From RFPW01 sp040401595 (GTDB lineage Bacteria; Pseudomonadota; Gammaproteobacteria; Burkholderiales; Burkholderiaceae_E), in NCBI GenBank assembly GCA_040401595.1, contig JBBAOE010000005.1, positions 62,001 to 126,000 on the forward strand: 64,000 bases of DNA. Reading direction: 5' to 3'. Position numbers and translations under genes: made by a program. Positions within the stretch are counted from its first letter, which is position 1; each line of letters opens with the position of its first letter. Of this stretch, positions 52,814 to 61,640 are shown piece by piece. The notes under the pieces are model-generated. The model made no database searches, was not told the DNA's origin, and was given only the letters and a program-made list of their open reading frames with translations.

Positions 52814-54753
52814 TCAATCTGAGTGTTCGGCTGCGAGCGTATTCAAAAAGCAGTCAAAGGCAAGCACACAAAGTTCTGCATCATGCTGCGTAATGGATTC
52901 GAGCGGGTTATGGCTGATACCACCGTTCTGACCGCGGACGAACAACATCGCCTGCGGCATGATTTCATGCAATTTCATTGCATCATGACCGGCACCGCTT
53001 GGCATTCGATACACCGGCAGTCCGAGGGCCGAGATCGCCGTTTCCCAGCGCTGCTGAACGCCAGAATCGCTTGGCGCTGCTGCTACCCGCAAGGTTTCCT
53101 CCAGTGAATAGTCCAGTCCGCGGCGCGCGCAAATGGATTCGACCCGCGCCAGCACATCGTCCACGCAGGCATCCCGCTGCGCATCGGTCGTCGCGCGGAT
53201 ATCCAGACTGAAGCGGCATTTCCCCGGCACGACGTTGATCGAACCGTTCGGCACTTCGAGCATCCCCATGGTGCCCACCACATCGGGAACCGCCGATGCA
53301 CGTTGCTCCAGATAGAGGGCGAGTTCTGCCACCGCGCTCGCAGCATCACGGCGTCGGTTCATCGGCGTCGTGCCCGCGTGACTCGCCATCCCCCGGACCT
53401 CACCCAGCAGGCGAACACTGCCATTGATCGAAGTCACAACACCCAAGGGGAGATCAAGCTCATTGAGCACAGGACCTTGTTCGATATGCACTTCAACGAA
53501 ACCGAGATAGCGCGATGGATCTCGTCGCAAGGCCTCGATCTGGTCAAGCGCTAAACCAGCCTCGATNNNNNNNNNNNNNNNNNNNNNNNNNNNNNNNNNN
53601 NNNNNNNNNNNNNNNNNNNNNNNNNNNNNNNNNNNNNNNNNNNNNNNNNNNNNNNNNNNNNNNNNNGCGATGGATCTCGTCGCAAGGCCTCGATCTGGTC
53701 AAGCGCTAAACCAGCCTCGATCATCGCCTCTCGCATCGTCACGCCACCTGCGTCACGCTGATCCAGCCAGGCTGGATTGAACTGTCCGGTCAATGCGCCG
53801 GAACCCAGAAAGGTTGCTTTGTAGCGCTGCCCTTCTTCTTCGGAAAACGCGACCACTTCGAGATCGAATGGCAGGCGTCGCTTTTGACGAGAAAGCGACT
53901 GCACGCAGAGCATGGGCACCAGAATCCCGAGCCGCCCATCGTATTTTCCGCCGTTACGAACGGTGTCGTAATGGCTCCCCGTCATCAGTCGCCGAGTCCC
54001 AGTCGACGACGCTGCAGCGAAGTAGATCCCGACCACGTTACCGACCGCATCGATCTCGACCGAATCGAAGCCGCAGTCGTCCCGCATCCAGTCCACGAGC
54101 TGGCGAGCGCACGCGCGGTGCGCCTGCGTCAGGTAGGTCACGGTCAGTTCGCCGCGCTCGGCGTAGCCAGGGTCCCGATACTGGGCCAGGGTTTCGGCCC
54201 ATTCCCAGACCTGGTTCCCCAGGGCCGGTTGGACACCAAGTTTTTCATCAAGCCGGATTTCAGCGATGCGGTGGATATTGCGCAGACACTCTGCAAACTC
54301 GTAATCCGCGGGATGCGCCAAGCGCCGGGCGAAGGTGTCGATAATCGCCTGCCGGCCAAGACCCAGGCCCCGGGGGCCTCGAACCGCAAGAATGAAGGGC
54401 CAGCCGAATCGGGCGTTGTACCGCGTGTTGAGCGACTGGATCTGTTCGAACTCCTGCGGGCTGCAATCGGTCAAGCCCGCGGTGCGCTGCTCATGGCTCG
54501 ACTCTGCCGTCAGCGTCTCGGCCACCATCGCTTTACCGGCGAGTTCAGGATGTGCGCGCACCAGTTCCAGTTGCTGCGACGGATCGGCCTGCCGTACGGC
54601 CTGCACCAGCGCCTGCTTTAGTTGGGCCAGGCTCGAGAAGGGACGATGCGCCCAGGCGCGCTCGGCGACCCAGGGGGAATGCTCATAGGTACCGTCCAGC
54701 AGGCGCATGAAATCATCCTGCGTGCTGGCATTGAGTTGATCCAGGGTGATCAT
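52814..54753 (-). CDS. Bifunctional OHCU decarboxylase / allantoate amidohydrolase (split by assembly gap)
   Basis: Fusion of UraD (OHCU decarboxylase, giving (S)-allantoin) and AllC (allantoate amidohydrolase). Removing the 100 N and one copy of the 55-bp flanking duplication (155 bases) restores one frame of 594 residues. UraD part, about 1-170: His68 in RAHPELAGKA, Glu88 in HEQRTAGL, RYNARFGWPFILAVRG and HRIAEIRL. AllC part, from about 180: M20-type metal ligands in GSHYDTVRNGGKYDGRLG (His261, Asp272), AFSEEEGQRY, HIEQGPVLN and SHAGTTPMNRRRD, ending GAGHDAMKLHE. Start ATG 54753 overlaps the puuE stop as ATGA. Fusions of these two enzymes occur in other bacteria. Confidence 0.9.
53512..53721. 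repeat. Perfect 55-bp direct duplication flanking the N gap
   Basis: Bases 53512-53566 are identical to 53667-53721, immediately on both sides of the N run. Such a k-mer-sized overlap (55) is the signature of two contigs joined by a scaffolder that did not collapse their shared end. It is very unlikely to be a biological repeat. Confidence 0.95.
53567..53666. other. Assembly gap of 100 N
   Basis: Exactly 100 ambiguous bases, a default scaffold-gap length, inside the UraD-AllC coding region. The true gap is most likely negative (overlapping ends), because collapsing the 55-bp duplication restores the reading frame without loss of conserved residues. Confidence 0.99.
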
Positions 54754-55715
54754 GTCCGCTCCCAGATGAACGCGGTTGACGGATCAAAGGGATGCGTTGC
54801 CTTCCAATGCCTCGCGATATCAATCCGTCGGGTCACCCAGACGCGATCATGCGCCTCCAGATGATCGAGAAATCGCTGCAATGCCCGCATCCGGCCTGGA
54901 CGGCCCAACAGCCGGCAATGCATGCCGATGCTCATCATCGCCGGGCGCTCGGCACCCTCCGCATAGAGCACATCAAAGCTATCGCGCAGGTACTGGAAAA
55001 ACTCGTCCCCATGCGAGTACCCCTGCGGCATCGCAAACCGCATGTCATTGGCATCCAGGGTGTACGGCACGACCAGATGCGGTGCCAGGCTGTGGTCGCT
55101 CTTGCGCACCTGAAGCCAGAACGGCAACTCATCGCCATAGTAATCGCTGTCGTATTCGAAGCCGCCGTGATCAGCGACCAGACGGCGCGTGTTCGGACTG
55201 TCGCGTCCGGTGTACCAGCCCAGCCCGTGGATCGGGTGATCCGCTCCGACCAGGCGCGAGAATGCGGCGATCGCCTGCGTCATATGTTCGCGCTCAGCCG
55301 CTTCGTCCATCGACTGATAATGAATCCAACGCCAGCCGTGACTCGCGATTTCATGGCCCAGTTCGACAAATGCCGCTGTGACCTCGGGACAGCGTTCAAG
55401 CGCCATGGTCACGCCAAACACGGTCAACGGCAACGAGCGGCGTTCGAATTCGCGCAGGATTCGCCAGACGCCCACCCGTGAGCCAAATTCATAGATGCTG
55501 TCCATACTCAGATGGCGCGCCGCAAAGGCGGGGGGATTGAAGAGTTCCGAGAGAAACTGTTCGCTACCCGGATCCCCGTGGAGAACTGAGTTCTCGCCGC
55601 CCTCCTCGTAATTCAACACGAACTGAACCGCTACGCGCGCCCCGCCTGGCCACTGTGCATCCGGGACCTGGCGGCCATAGCCCTTGAGATCTCGGGGATA
55701 TTTCAGGTTCATCAT
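54750..55715 (-). CDS. puuE: Allantoinase PuuE (polysaccharide deacetylase family)
   Basis: Metal-independent allantoinase converting allantoin to allantoate. The 321-residue NodB-fold protein opens LKYPRDLKGYGRQVPDAQWPGGARVAVQFVLNYEEGGE, which is the PuuE signature, and contains FGSRVGVWRILREF, EIASHGWRWIHYQ and GWYTGRDSPNTRRLV. Two adjacent ATGs (55715 and 55712) could start it. It overlaps the UraD-AllC gene by 4 bp, so allantoin formation and cleavage are translationally coupled. Divergent from hiuH across 134 bp. Confidence 0.94.
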   Translation of the reverse strand: MMNLKYPRDLKGYGRQVPDAQWPGGARVAVQFVLNYEEGGENSVLHGDPGSEQFLSELFNPPAFAARHLSMDSIYEFGSRVGVWRILREFERRSLPLTVFGVTMALERCPEVTAAFVELGHEIASHGWRWIHYQSMDEAAEREHMTQAIAAFSRLVGADHPIHGLGWYTGRDSPNTRRLVADHGGFEYDSDYYGDELPFWLQVRKSDHSLAPHLVVPYTLDANDMRFAMPQGYSHGDEFFQYLRDSFDVLYAEGAERPAMMSIGMHCRLLGRPGRMRALQRFLDHLEAHDRVWVTRRIDIARHWKATHPFDPSTAFIWERT

Positions 55716-55803
55716 GACTACTGTAACAAGTTGACCTTGCGACCAAACGGGCCAAAGAGGGTTTTAGTTGGCATCGACGCGTCCTGCGTCATTCGTGAGT
55801 AAT

Positions 55804-55829
55804 AATCAACTCACCGAATCAACTCACCG
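55804..55829. repeat. Tandem 13-bp direct repeat in puuE-hiuH intergenic region
   Basis: The 13-mer AATCAACTCACCG occurs twice back to back (55804-55816 and 55817-55829), 21 bp before the hiuH start and within the only divergent promoter region of the purine island. It could be an operator for a purine-responsive regulator or a slippage product; no regulator gene is present in the window. Confidence 0.5.
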
Positions 55830-55849
55830 TATCCTAATCTAGCCAACCC

Positions 55850-56293
55850 ATGGGCCATCTCAGCACCCACGTTCTCGATACCGCCCATGGCTGCCCAGCC
55901 GCCGGGATGAACGTGCGTCTCGAGCGCATTTCCGGATCAAACGCACCGGTCAGCAGCGCCGCAATCGTCAGCGCAGGCGCAGACGCACCACCGAGCGGCG
56001 GTCCGATGGGCAGTGCCGGTGGCCATGCACTCGGGCCACTCAAGTCCTTAACTTTGAACAAGGACGGGCGGAATGACGGAGGTCCCTTGCTGAGTGCCGG
56101 TGAAATGGCGGTGGGCCGCTATCGGCTCGTCTTTGCGGTCGGAGACTATTTTCGGACCCTGGGGATGACGCTGCCCGATCCAGCCTTCATCGACGAAGTG
56201 TCCATCGACTTTGGCATTGCCGACGCAGCGGGGCATTACCACGTCCCGCTACTGGTGAGCCCCTGGAGCTACAGCACCTACCGCGGTTCCTAG
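55850..56293 (+). CDS. hiuH: 5-hydroxyisourate hydrolase with an inserted loop
   Basis: Transthyretin-related hydrolase converting 5-hydroxyisourate to OHCU. The 147-residue protein starts MGHLSTHVLDTAHGCPAAGM (catalytic His in THVLD), has Arg in LNKDGRND, and ends HYHVPLLVSPWSYSTYRGS with the C-terminal YRGS signature, so all catalytic positions are present. It is about 30 residues longer than the usual 110-118: a Gly/Ala/Ser/Pro-rich insertion at about residues 29-62 separates the first strand from the LNKDG strand. No good ribosome-binding site precedes the ATG; a leaderless or weakly translated message is possible. 12 bp before puuD. Confidence 0.93.
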   Translation: MGHLSTHVLDTAHGCPAAGMNVRLERISGSNAPVSSAAIVSAGADAPPSGGPMGSAGGHALGPLKSLTLNKDGRNDGGPLLSAGEMAVGRYRLVFAVGDYFRTLGMTLPDPAFIDEVSIDFGIADAAGHYHVPLLVSPWSYSTYRGS

Positions 56294-56305
56294 GAGGCAC
56301 AGCGC

Positions 56306-57535
56306 ATGGACGCCTATCTGCTCGATTGGGTCAACCTGCTGCTGCGCTGGGCGCATGTCATCACGGCCGTGGCCTGGATTGGCGCCTCGTTCTATTTCGT
56401 CATGCTCGACAACAGTCTGAGCAAGCCCACCAGCCAGGATCTCAAGAACAAAGGGGTTGATGGCGAACTCTGGGCGGTCCATGGTGGCGGCTTTTATCAC
56501 TCGAACAAATACATGATGGCCCCGCGATGGTTGCCGCTGCCCGAGAACATGCACTGGTCGTACTGGGAAAGTTATTCGACCTGGTTAACTGGTTTCAGTC
56601 TGTTCGTGGTGCTGTATCTGTTCAATGCGGGTACTTTTCTAATCGACAAAACCATCCATGACTGGTCAGCTGGCGCAGCCATTACCACCGCTCTGGGGTT
56701 TCTGGTGGCGTTCTGGTTGGTCTACGACCTGATCTGTCGTAGTTTGGGTTCGCGCAAGCACGGCGATCTCTGGGTTGGACTGCTCGTTTTTCTGACCGTC
56801 ACGGTTGCATCCTGGGCAGCGTGCCAACTCTTTGCAGGACGCGCCGCCTTTTTGCTTGTGGGTGCCATGATCGCCACCGCGATGAGCGCCAACGTCTTTT
56901 TCTGGATCATCCCAGGACAAAGAACGGTCATCCAGCAGCTTCGCGCTGGCGAGGCAGTTGACCCGATCCATGGTCAGCGCGGCAAGCAGCGTAGCGTTCA
57001 CAACACCTACTTCACCCTGCCAGTTCTGGTCGCGATGCTGTCCAACCATTACGGCTGGCTCTATCAGGGGAGGCAGAACTGGCTCGTGCTGGTTCTTCTG
57101 ATGGTCGCAGGCGCACTCATCCGACACAGCTTCGTTGCTCGTCACAAAGCCCATGTACTTGGCCATCGAACGCCCTGGGAGCAGGCGCTGGCCGGCGTCG
57201 TCATCCTAATTGGCATGGCGGTCTGGCTGGCACCGCCGCCTGCGCCGCAGGCGTCTTCCCCCTCGGGGGGCCAAGCCCAGGCCTCGGCAGCTCCGATCTC
57301 TTTTGTTCAAGTCAACGCCATCCTCGAACAACGCTGTGTGACCTGCCATAACGCGCAGGTTCAGAACAAGAATGTCGCGCTGCACACGCCGGAATTGATT
57401 CGTCAGCACGCCCAGAATATCTATCAGCAGGCGGTCGTTCTGAAAGTCATGCCGATGAACAATGCCACCCAGATCACGGACGCCGAGCGTGGAGAGATCC
57501 GGCGATGGTTTGAGCAGGGGGCGCCGACACAATGA
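56306..57535 (+). CDS. puuD: Urate hydroxylase PuuD with C-terminal cytochrome c domain
   Basis: Integral-membrane enzyme oxidising urate to 5-hydroxyisourate, replacing soluble uricase. The 409 residues carry an N-terminal membrane part (about eight helices; WVNLLLRWAHVITAVAWIGASF, VHGGGFYHSNKYMMAP with metal-type His residues, FFWIIPGQRTVI) and a C-terminal class I cytochrome c with CVTCH near residue 343 and a Met ligand in VVLKVMPMNNATQIT. An Ala/Pro/Ser linker joins the two. The cytochrome presumably passes electrons to the respiratory chain, so no H2O2 forms. AGGAGG precedes the ATG. Confidence 0.94.
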   Translation: MDAYLLDWVNLLLRWAHVITAVAWIGASFYFVMLDNSLSKPTSQDLKNKGVDGELWAVHGGGFYHSNKYMMAPRWLPLPENMHWSYWESYSTWLTGFSLFVVLYLFNAGTFLIDKTIHDWSAGAAITTALGFLVAFWLVYDLICRSLGSRKHGDLWVGLLVFLTVTVASWAACQLFAGRAAFLLVGAMIATAMSANVFFWIIPGQRTVIQQLRAGEAVDPIHGQRGKQRSVHNTYFTLPVLVAMLSNHYGWLYQGRQNWLVLVLLMVAGALIRHSFVARHKAHVLGHRTPWEQALAGVVILIGMAVWLAPPPAPQASSPSGGQAQASAAPISFVQVNAILEQRCVTCHNAQVQNKNVALHTPELIRQHAQNIYQQAVVLKVMPMNNATQITDAERGEIRRWFEQGAPTQ

Positions 57536-57642
57536 TCAACGACCTCCCGATCCCAGCAAGCGAGCGAACATTTTTCTGGCCTTTGGGGCGCTCTCCGGAT
57601 GATCATCCCTCATTGCGCGATTTGAATCTTCTTGAACCCTGA
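57532..57642 (+). CDS. Possible small ORF coupled to puuD (36 residues)
   Basis: An ATG overlapping the puuD stop as ATGA opens a frame of 36 codons (MINDLPIPASERTFFWPLGR, then SPDDHPSLRD and a short tail). It ends immediately before a hairpin. No homology can be recognised, and an accidental frame of this length is plausible. Reported because the overlap geometry equals that of real coupled genes in this cluster. Confidence 0.2.
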   Translation: MINDLPIPASERTFFWPLGRSPDDHPSLRDLNLLEP

Positions 57643-57661
57643 CCGGATGGCTTTCATCCGG
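57643..57661 (+). terminator. Perfect hairpin between puuD and the amidase gene
   Basis: CCGGATG (57643-57649) and CATCCGG (57655-57661) form a perfect 7-bp stem with a 5-base loop. It begins directly after the stop of the 36-codon frame. No T-run follows, so it could be an attenuating or mRNA-stabilising structure rather than a full terminator. Confidence 0.45.
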
Positions 57662-57687
57662 ACCGAACTTCGTTGCAGGAGATACCC

Positions 57688-58680
57688 ATGAGCTGGCTTC
57701 CGGAATCCATCATGCACAGGCGCGGGATCGCCCGCGGGCAGGTAGGCCGTACCCACGAACTGACTGAAGAGCTTCAAGGGACGTTTCACTACACGATCGG
57801 TCCCTACTCGCAGCCCGTGCTGCAGATCGCGCCGGGTGACCGAGTCATCGTTGATACCCGCGATGCCTTTGACGGCCACATTGTGACCGAGCAGGACCTG
57901 CCGAGCGCCAAGCTGCGCGTGCCGTTCCTCAACCCGCAAAACGGCCCGATCATGATTGAAGGCGCCGAAAAGGGCGATGTCGTCGCGGTCCACATTGAAT
58001 CGATGCTGCCGCGTGGCAGTAATCCGCGCGGCACCTGTTGCCTGATTCCGCGGTTTGGTGCGCTTACGGGCACCGATATGACGGCACTCTTGAACGAGCC
58101 CTTACCCGAAATCACCCGCAAGATCGATCTCGATGAACAGGGCGTTTACTGGAGCGCCCGCGTCAAGCTGCCGTACCGGCCCCATATCGGTACGCTTAGC
58201 CTCTCGCCCGAGATCGATTCAATCAACTCGCTCACGCCAGACAATCATGGCGGAAACATGGACGTACCCGACATGGGGCCGGGTAGCGTCACCTACCTGC
58301 CGGTTCGCTCACCGGGCGCACGCTTGTTCATTGGCGACGCCCATGCCTGTCAGGGCGACGGCGAAGTCTGTGGGACGGCGGTCGAGTACGCAAGCCGAAC
58401 CACCATTCATGTCGATCTCATCAAGAGCTGGCAGATCGACTGGCCACGGTTGGAAACCGAATCGCAGATCATGTGTATCGGTAGTGCCCGGCCGCTGGAA
58501 GATGCGACCCGGATCGCTTACCACGAACTCGTCAACTGGATGGCCCGGGAGTATGGCTACGACAAGTGGGACGCTTATATGATGCTCAGTCAATGCGGCA
58601 AGGTCCGGCTGGGGAACTTCGTTGACCCCAAATATTCCGTCGCCGCCGGCGTTGAAAAAAAGTATCTGGCGATGCCTTGA
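57688..58680 (+). CDS. Acetamidase/formamidase family protein
   Basis: Predicted amidase of the FmdA/AmdA family, 330 residues from the ATG at 57688, which has a GCAGGAGA ribosome-binding site. Typical segments are QIAPGDRVIVDTRDAFDGHI, NPQNGPIMIEGAEKGDVVAVHI, TPDNHGGNMDVPDMGPGS and GDAHACQGDGEVCGTAVEYAS (the family's conserved DAHaxqGdGE). The members hydrolyse formamide, acetamide or other simple amides to ammonia. In this cluster a purine-derived amide is a plausible but unproven substrate. Close to an SDR gene on the same strand. Confidence 0.9.
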   Translation: MSWLPESIMHRRGIARGQVGRTHELTEELQGTFHYTIGPYSQPVLQIAPGDRVIVDTRDAFDGHIVTEQDLPSAKLRVPFLNPQNGPIMIEGAEKGDVVAVHIESMLPRGSNPRGTCCLIPRFGALTGTDMTALLNEPLPEITRKIDLDEQGVYWSARVKLPYRPHIGTLSLSPEIDSINSLTPDNHGGNMDVPDMGPGSVTYLPVRSPGARLFIGDAHACQGDGEVCGTAVEYASRTTIHVDLIKSWQIDWPRLETESQIMCIGSARPLEDATRIAYHELVNWMAREYGYDKWDAYMMLSQCGKVRLGNFVDPKYSVAAGVEKKYLAMP

Positions 58681-58747
58681 GCAAGGTTCGCGTCTTCACC
58701 ACTATTCAAAACTCTCTACACATCACCCAACCGGCTGAGGAGTCATC

Positions 58748-59509
58748 ATGGATCTCGGATTGAAAGGATTGAACGCCGTTGTGACCGGCGGCACCAAGGG
58801 CATCGGACGTGCCATTGTGGAAACTCTGGCGGCCGAAGGCGTCAATGTGGCGTTTTGCGCCCGCAAGGCTGATGAGGTCCAAAGTGCCTGCACCGATCTG
58901 GCCAAATACGGCGTCAAGATTGTCGGAAGCGTTGCCGACGTGGGCGATGGGGAGGCTCTGAAGGCCTGGACCACCAGCGCAGCGAAAGCCTTGGGCGGCA
59001 TCGATATCGTCGTGGCCAACGTCAGCGCACTTGCGGTCGCGCCGGATGAGGCTGCCTGGAAAAAGGGATTCGACGTCGACCTGATGGGAAGCGTGCGTCT
59101 GGTCGATGCCGCGATGCCCAGTCTCGAACAGAGTAAGCATCCTTCGATCGTCACCATCTCCAGTGTTTCGGGCCGAGAGATCGACTTTGCCTCCGGACCC
59201 TACGGGGCCTTCAAAGCCGCACTCATTCACTACACCCAGGGCCTCGCTTTCCACTTGGCTGGCAAGGGGATCCGCGCCAACACCGTATCGCCAGGAAATA
59301 CCTACTTCGCAGGCGGCATCTGGGAACAGATCGAGCACGGCAACCCTGCGCTCTTCGCCGAAGCCATGCGCCTCAATCCGACAGGACGCATGGGCACACC
59401 CCAGGAAATGGCCAACGCGGTCGTGTTTCTGGCGAGCCCGGCTGCCAGCTTTATCACCGGAACGAATCTGGTGGTAGACGGTGCCCTGACCCGCGGCGTT
59501 CAGTTATAA
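58748..59509 (+). CDS. Short-chain dehydrogenase/reductase
   Basis: Classical SDR of 253 residues. Cofactor motif VVTGGTKGIGRAIVETLA near residue 11, NAG replaced by VANVSAL near 95, catalytic Ser in VTISSVSG and Tyr-x-x-x-Lys in PYGAFKAAL near 158, and the closing TGTNLVVDGALTRG. GAGGAG lies 6 bases before the ATG. It resembles 3-oxoacyl-ACP-reductase-like SDRs of secondary metabolism more than FabG. The substrate is not known; genomic position suggests a link with the preceding amidase or with ureidoglycolate. Convergent with prlC, overlapping by 6 bp. Confidence 0.88.
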   Translation: MDLGLKGLNAVVTGGTKGIGRAIVETLAAEGVNVAFCARKADEVQSACTDLAKYGVKIVGSVADVGDGEALKAWTTSAAKALGGIDIVVANVSALAVAPDEAAWKKGFDVDLMGSVRLVDAAMPSLEQSKHPSIVTISSVSGREIDFASGPYGAFKAALIHYTQGLAFHLAGKGIRANTVSPGNTYFAGGIWEQIEHGNPALFAEAMRLNPTGRMGTPQEMANAVVFLASPAASFITGTNLVVDGALTRGVQL

Positions 59510-61597
59510 GCCAGACAATAACCCCCGTTTTCGCAGCATCGGGTCGACCGCGGGGGGCCGGCCGCGGAACGCCATGTAGGCCTGCATCGGATCCTGGCGG
59601 TTTCCGGCCGAAAAGATATGTTCCAGCAGGGACTGCCCCAGTCCCTGATCGAAAATATTGCCCGCTTCGGTAAAGGCATCGAATCCATCCGCCTCCAGGA
59701 CCTCGGCCCAGAGGTAGACGTAATAGGCGGATGCATAGCCGTTGGACGAAAACAGATGTGAAAAGTGTGGCAGCCGGTGGCGCATTCCGATGCCACCGGG
59801 CATCTGTAATGCGCTGAGCGTTTGCTGCTCGAATTCGAGCAAGTCGATGGACTCGGGTGCGGTGTGCGCGTGCAGTTCCAGATCCACCAGGGCCGAGGCC
59901 AGATACTCGACGGTTGCAAATCCCTGATTGAATGTCTGTGCCTTCAAAATCTGTTCAATCAAGGCATCCGGCATGACTTCGCCAGTCTCGCAATGCGTTG
60001 CGTAGACCTTCAGAACTTCGGGTTGCAGGAGCCAGTTCTCAAGAAGCTGCGATGGGAATTCAACAAAATCGCGCAGTACACTCGTTCCCGACAGCCTGGG
60101 GAAGCGACATTTCGACAGCAAACCATGCAGTCCATGTCCAAACTCATGGAACAGGGTCCGGGCGTCGTCGAGGCTTAACAGGGTCGGTTTTCCCGCTGGC
60201 GCCTGCGCGAAATTATTGTTGTTGACGACAATCGGTCTGACCTCTTGCTGCAGGTGCGACTGATCGCGATACGTGCTCATCCATGCGCCCGAGCGCTTCG
60301 TGCTGCGGGCGAAATTGTCGCTCAGGAACAAACCGACATGGGTATCACCTGCGTCGGTAACTTCCCAGCAACTGACACTTGGGTGGTAAGCCTGAAGATC
60401 AGAGCGCGCCTGAAATTTCAGACCAAACAATCGGTTGGCAACCTCAAACAATGCCTGAATCAAACGATCCAGTTGCAGGTAGGGTTTGATTTCAGTCTCG
60501 TTGAGATTGAATTTCGCCTGTCGAACTTTCTCAGTCCAGTAATGCCAATCCCAAGCCTGGATATCGTCCAGCGCATGCAGGACACCCGTGTGCTGGGTCG
60601 CCAGCGCGGCCAGATCGTTGCGCTCTTCGATGGCGCGCAGGCGGGCCGGTTCCCAAGCGCGCATCAGCAAATCACGCACTGCCTCTGGCCTAGCCGCCAT
60701 CGTATCGGCCAAGGCGAACTCGCCAAAGGTCCCATACCCGAGCAGGCGTGCCTGATTGAGTCGCAGCGAGAGGATTTCGTGGATGATCGGACGATTATCC
60801 TGCGCGCCCTCCAGTTCACCGCGGCTGCACCAGGCGCGCCACAGGGTCTCGCGCAAATCGCGTCGCTCGGAAAAGGTCATGAACGGGGTCAGCGACGATC
60901 GCGACAAGGTGATCACATGCGCATCGTCGCCCGCAATACCCCGCTCGCGTGCAGCCGCTCGGGCAGCCTCCAACACAAACGCCGGCAAACCCGCAAGCTC
61001 TTCGGGACTGCGCAACACCATGCTAAAGCCCGCTTCATCGGCGAGGAGGTTTTGCGAGAACTGGGTGAAACACACGGCAAGCCGCTGGGCGTTGGCCGCG
61101 AATTGCACTCGGGCCTGCGCCGGCAATTGGGCTCCGGCCCGAACAAAATCGAGATGGTAGCGCTCAAGCAAGCGCAGGCTTTCCGGATCCAGGTGCTGAG
61201 CCTGCTCTGAATCGCGCACCGAAGCGATGCGCCCATATAAGGTTTCGTTGAGAAAAATCGCAGCGTGATGCGCGGCGAGGCGCGGTGCTAGCTCTCGTTG
61301 AATCGCCCGAAGCTCGGGAGAGGAATGCGAGGACACGAGATTTGAAAACAGCGACGACGTCCGGTCCAGCAATTGCCCAGCCGACTCGAGTGCGATCAGC
61401 GTATTCGTAAAATCTGGCGGCTCGTCGCTGTTCGCAATGGCCTCGATTTCCGCACTGTGCTCGGTGATTGCCTGCTCAAACGCACCAACAAAGTGCAAAG
61501 ACTGAATGTCTTGAAATGGCGGGATCTCGAAGGGTGTACCCCAGGCTTCCAGCAATGGATTGGTTTGGGTCGTCAATGGATTAGTTTCGGTCGTCAT
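59504..61597 (-). CDS. prlC: Oligopeptidase A (M3 metallopeptidase)
   Basis: Cytosolic zinc thimet-type oligopeptidase that degrades peptides including cleaved signal peptides. The 697-residue protein has the zinc motif LFHEFGHGLHGLL (His-Glu-x-x-His) near residue 475, FVEFPSQLLENWL about 40 residues later with the third-ligand Glu, and the family N terminus LLEAWGTPFEIPPFQDI. A short repeat (TETNPLTTQTNPLLEA) marks the extreme N terminus. Interrupts the purine cluster; a functional link is not implied. Confidence 0.93.
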   Translation of the reverse strand: MTTETNPLTTQTNPLLEAWGTPFEIPPFQDIQSLHFVGAFEQAITEHSAEIEAIANSDEPPDFTNTLIALESAGQLLDRTSSLFSNLVSSHSSPELRAIQRELAPRLAAHHAAIFLNETLYGRIASVRDSEQAQHLDPESLRLLERYHLDFVRAGAQLPAQARVQFAANAQRLAVCFTQFSQNLLADEAGFSMVLRSPEELAGLPAFVLEAARAAARERGIAGDDAHVITLSRSSLTPFMTFSERRDLRETLWRAWCSRGELEGAQDNRPIIHEILSLRLNQARLLGYGTFGEFALADTMAARPEAVRDLLMRAWEPARLRAIEERNDLAALATQHTGVLHALDDIQAWDWHYWTEKVRQAKFNLNETEIKPYLQLDRLIQALFEVANRLFGLKFQARSDLQAYHPSVSCWEVTDAGDTHVGLFLSDNFARSTKRSGAWMSTYRDQSHLQQEVRPIVVNNNNFAQAPAGKPTLLSLDDARTLFHEFGHGLHGLLSKCRFPRLSGTSVLRDFVEFPSQLLENWLLQPEVLKVYATHCETGEVMPDALIEQILKAQTFNQGFATVEYLASALVDLELHAHTAPESIDLLEFEQQTLSALQMPGGIGMRHRLPHFSHLFSSNGYASAYYVYLWAEVLEADGFDAFTEAGNIFDQGLGQSLLEHIFSAGNRQDPMQAYMAFRGRPPAVDPMLRKRGLLSGL

Positions 61598-61640
61598 ATC
61601 GCCTTTTAAATTATTGACGAATACTCCACCATTCAGTCAG

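Noticed and set aside
53512..53721. Biological direct repeat or mobile-element target duplication
   Set aside because: The copies abut an N run of exactly 100 and match an assembler k-mer length; collapse restores the coding frame.
60245..61210. Plus-strand open frame of 321 codons
   Set aside because: Antisense to the oligopeptidase A gene, whose zinc site is intact.
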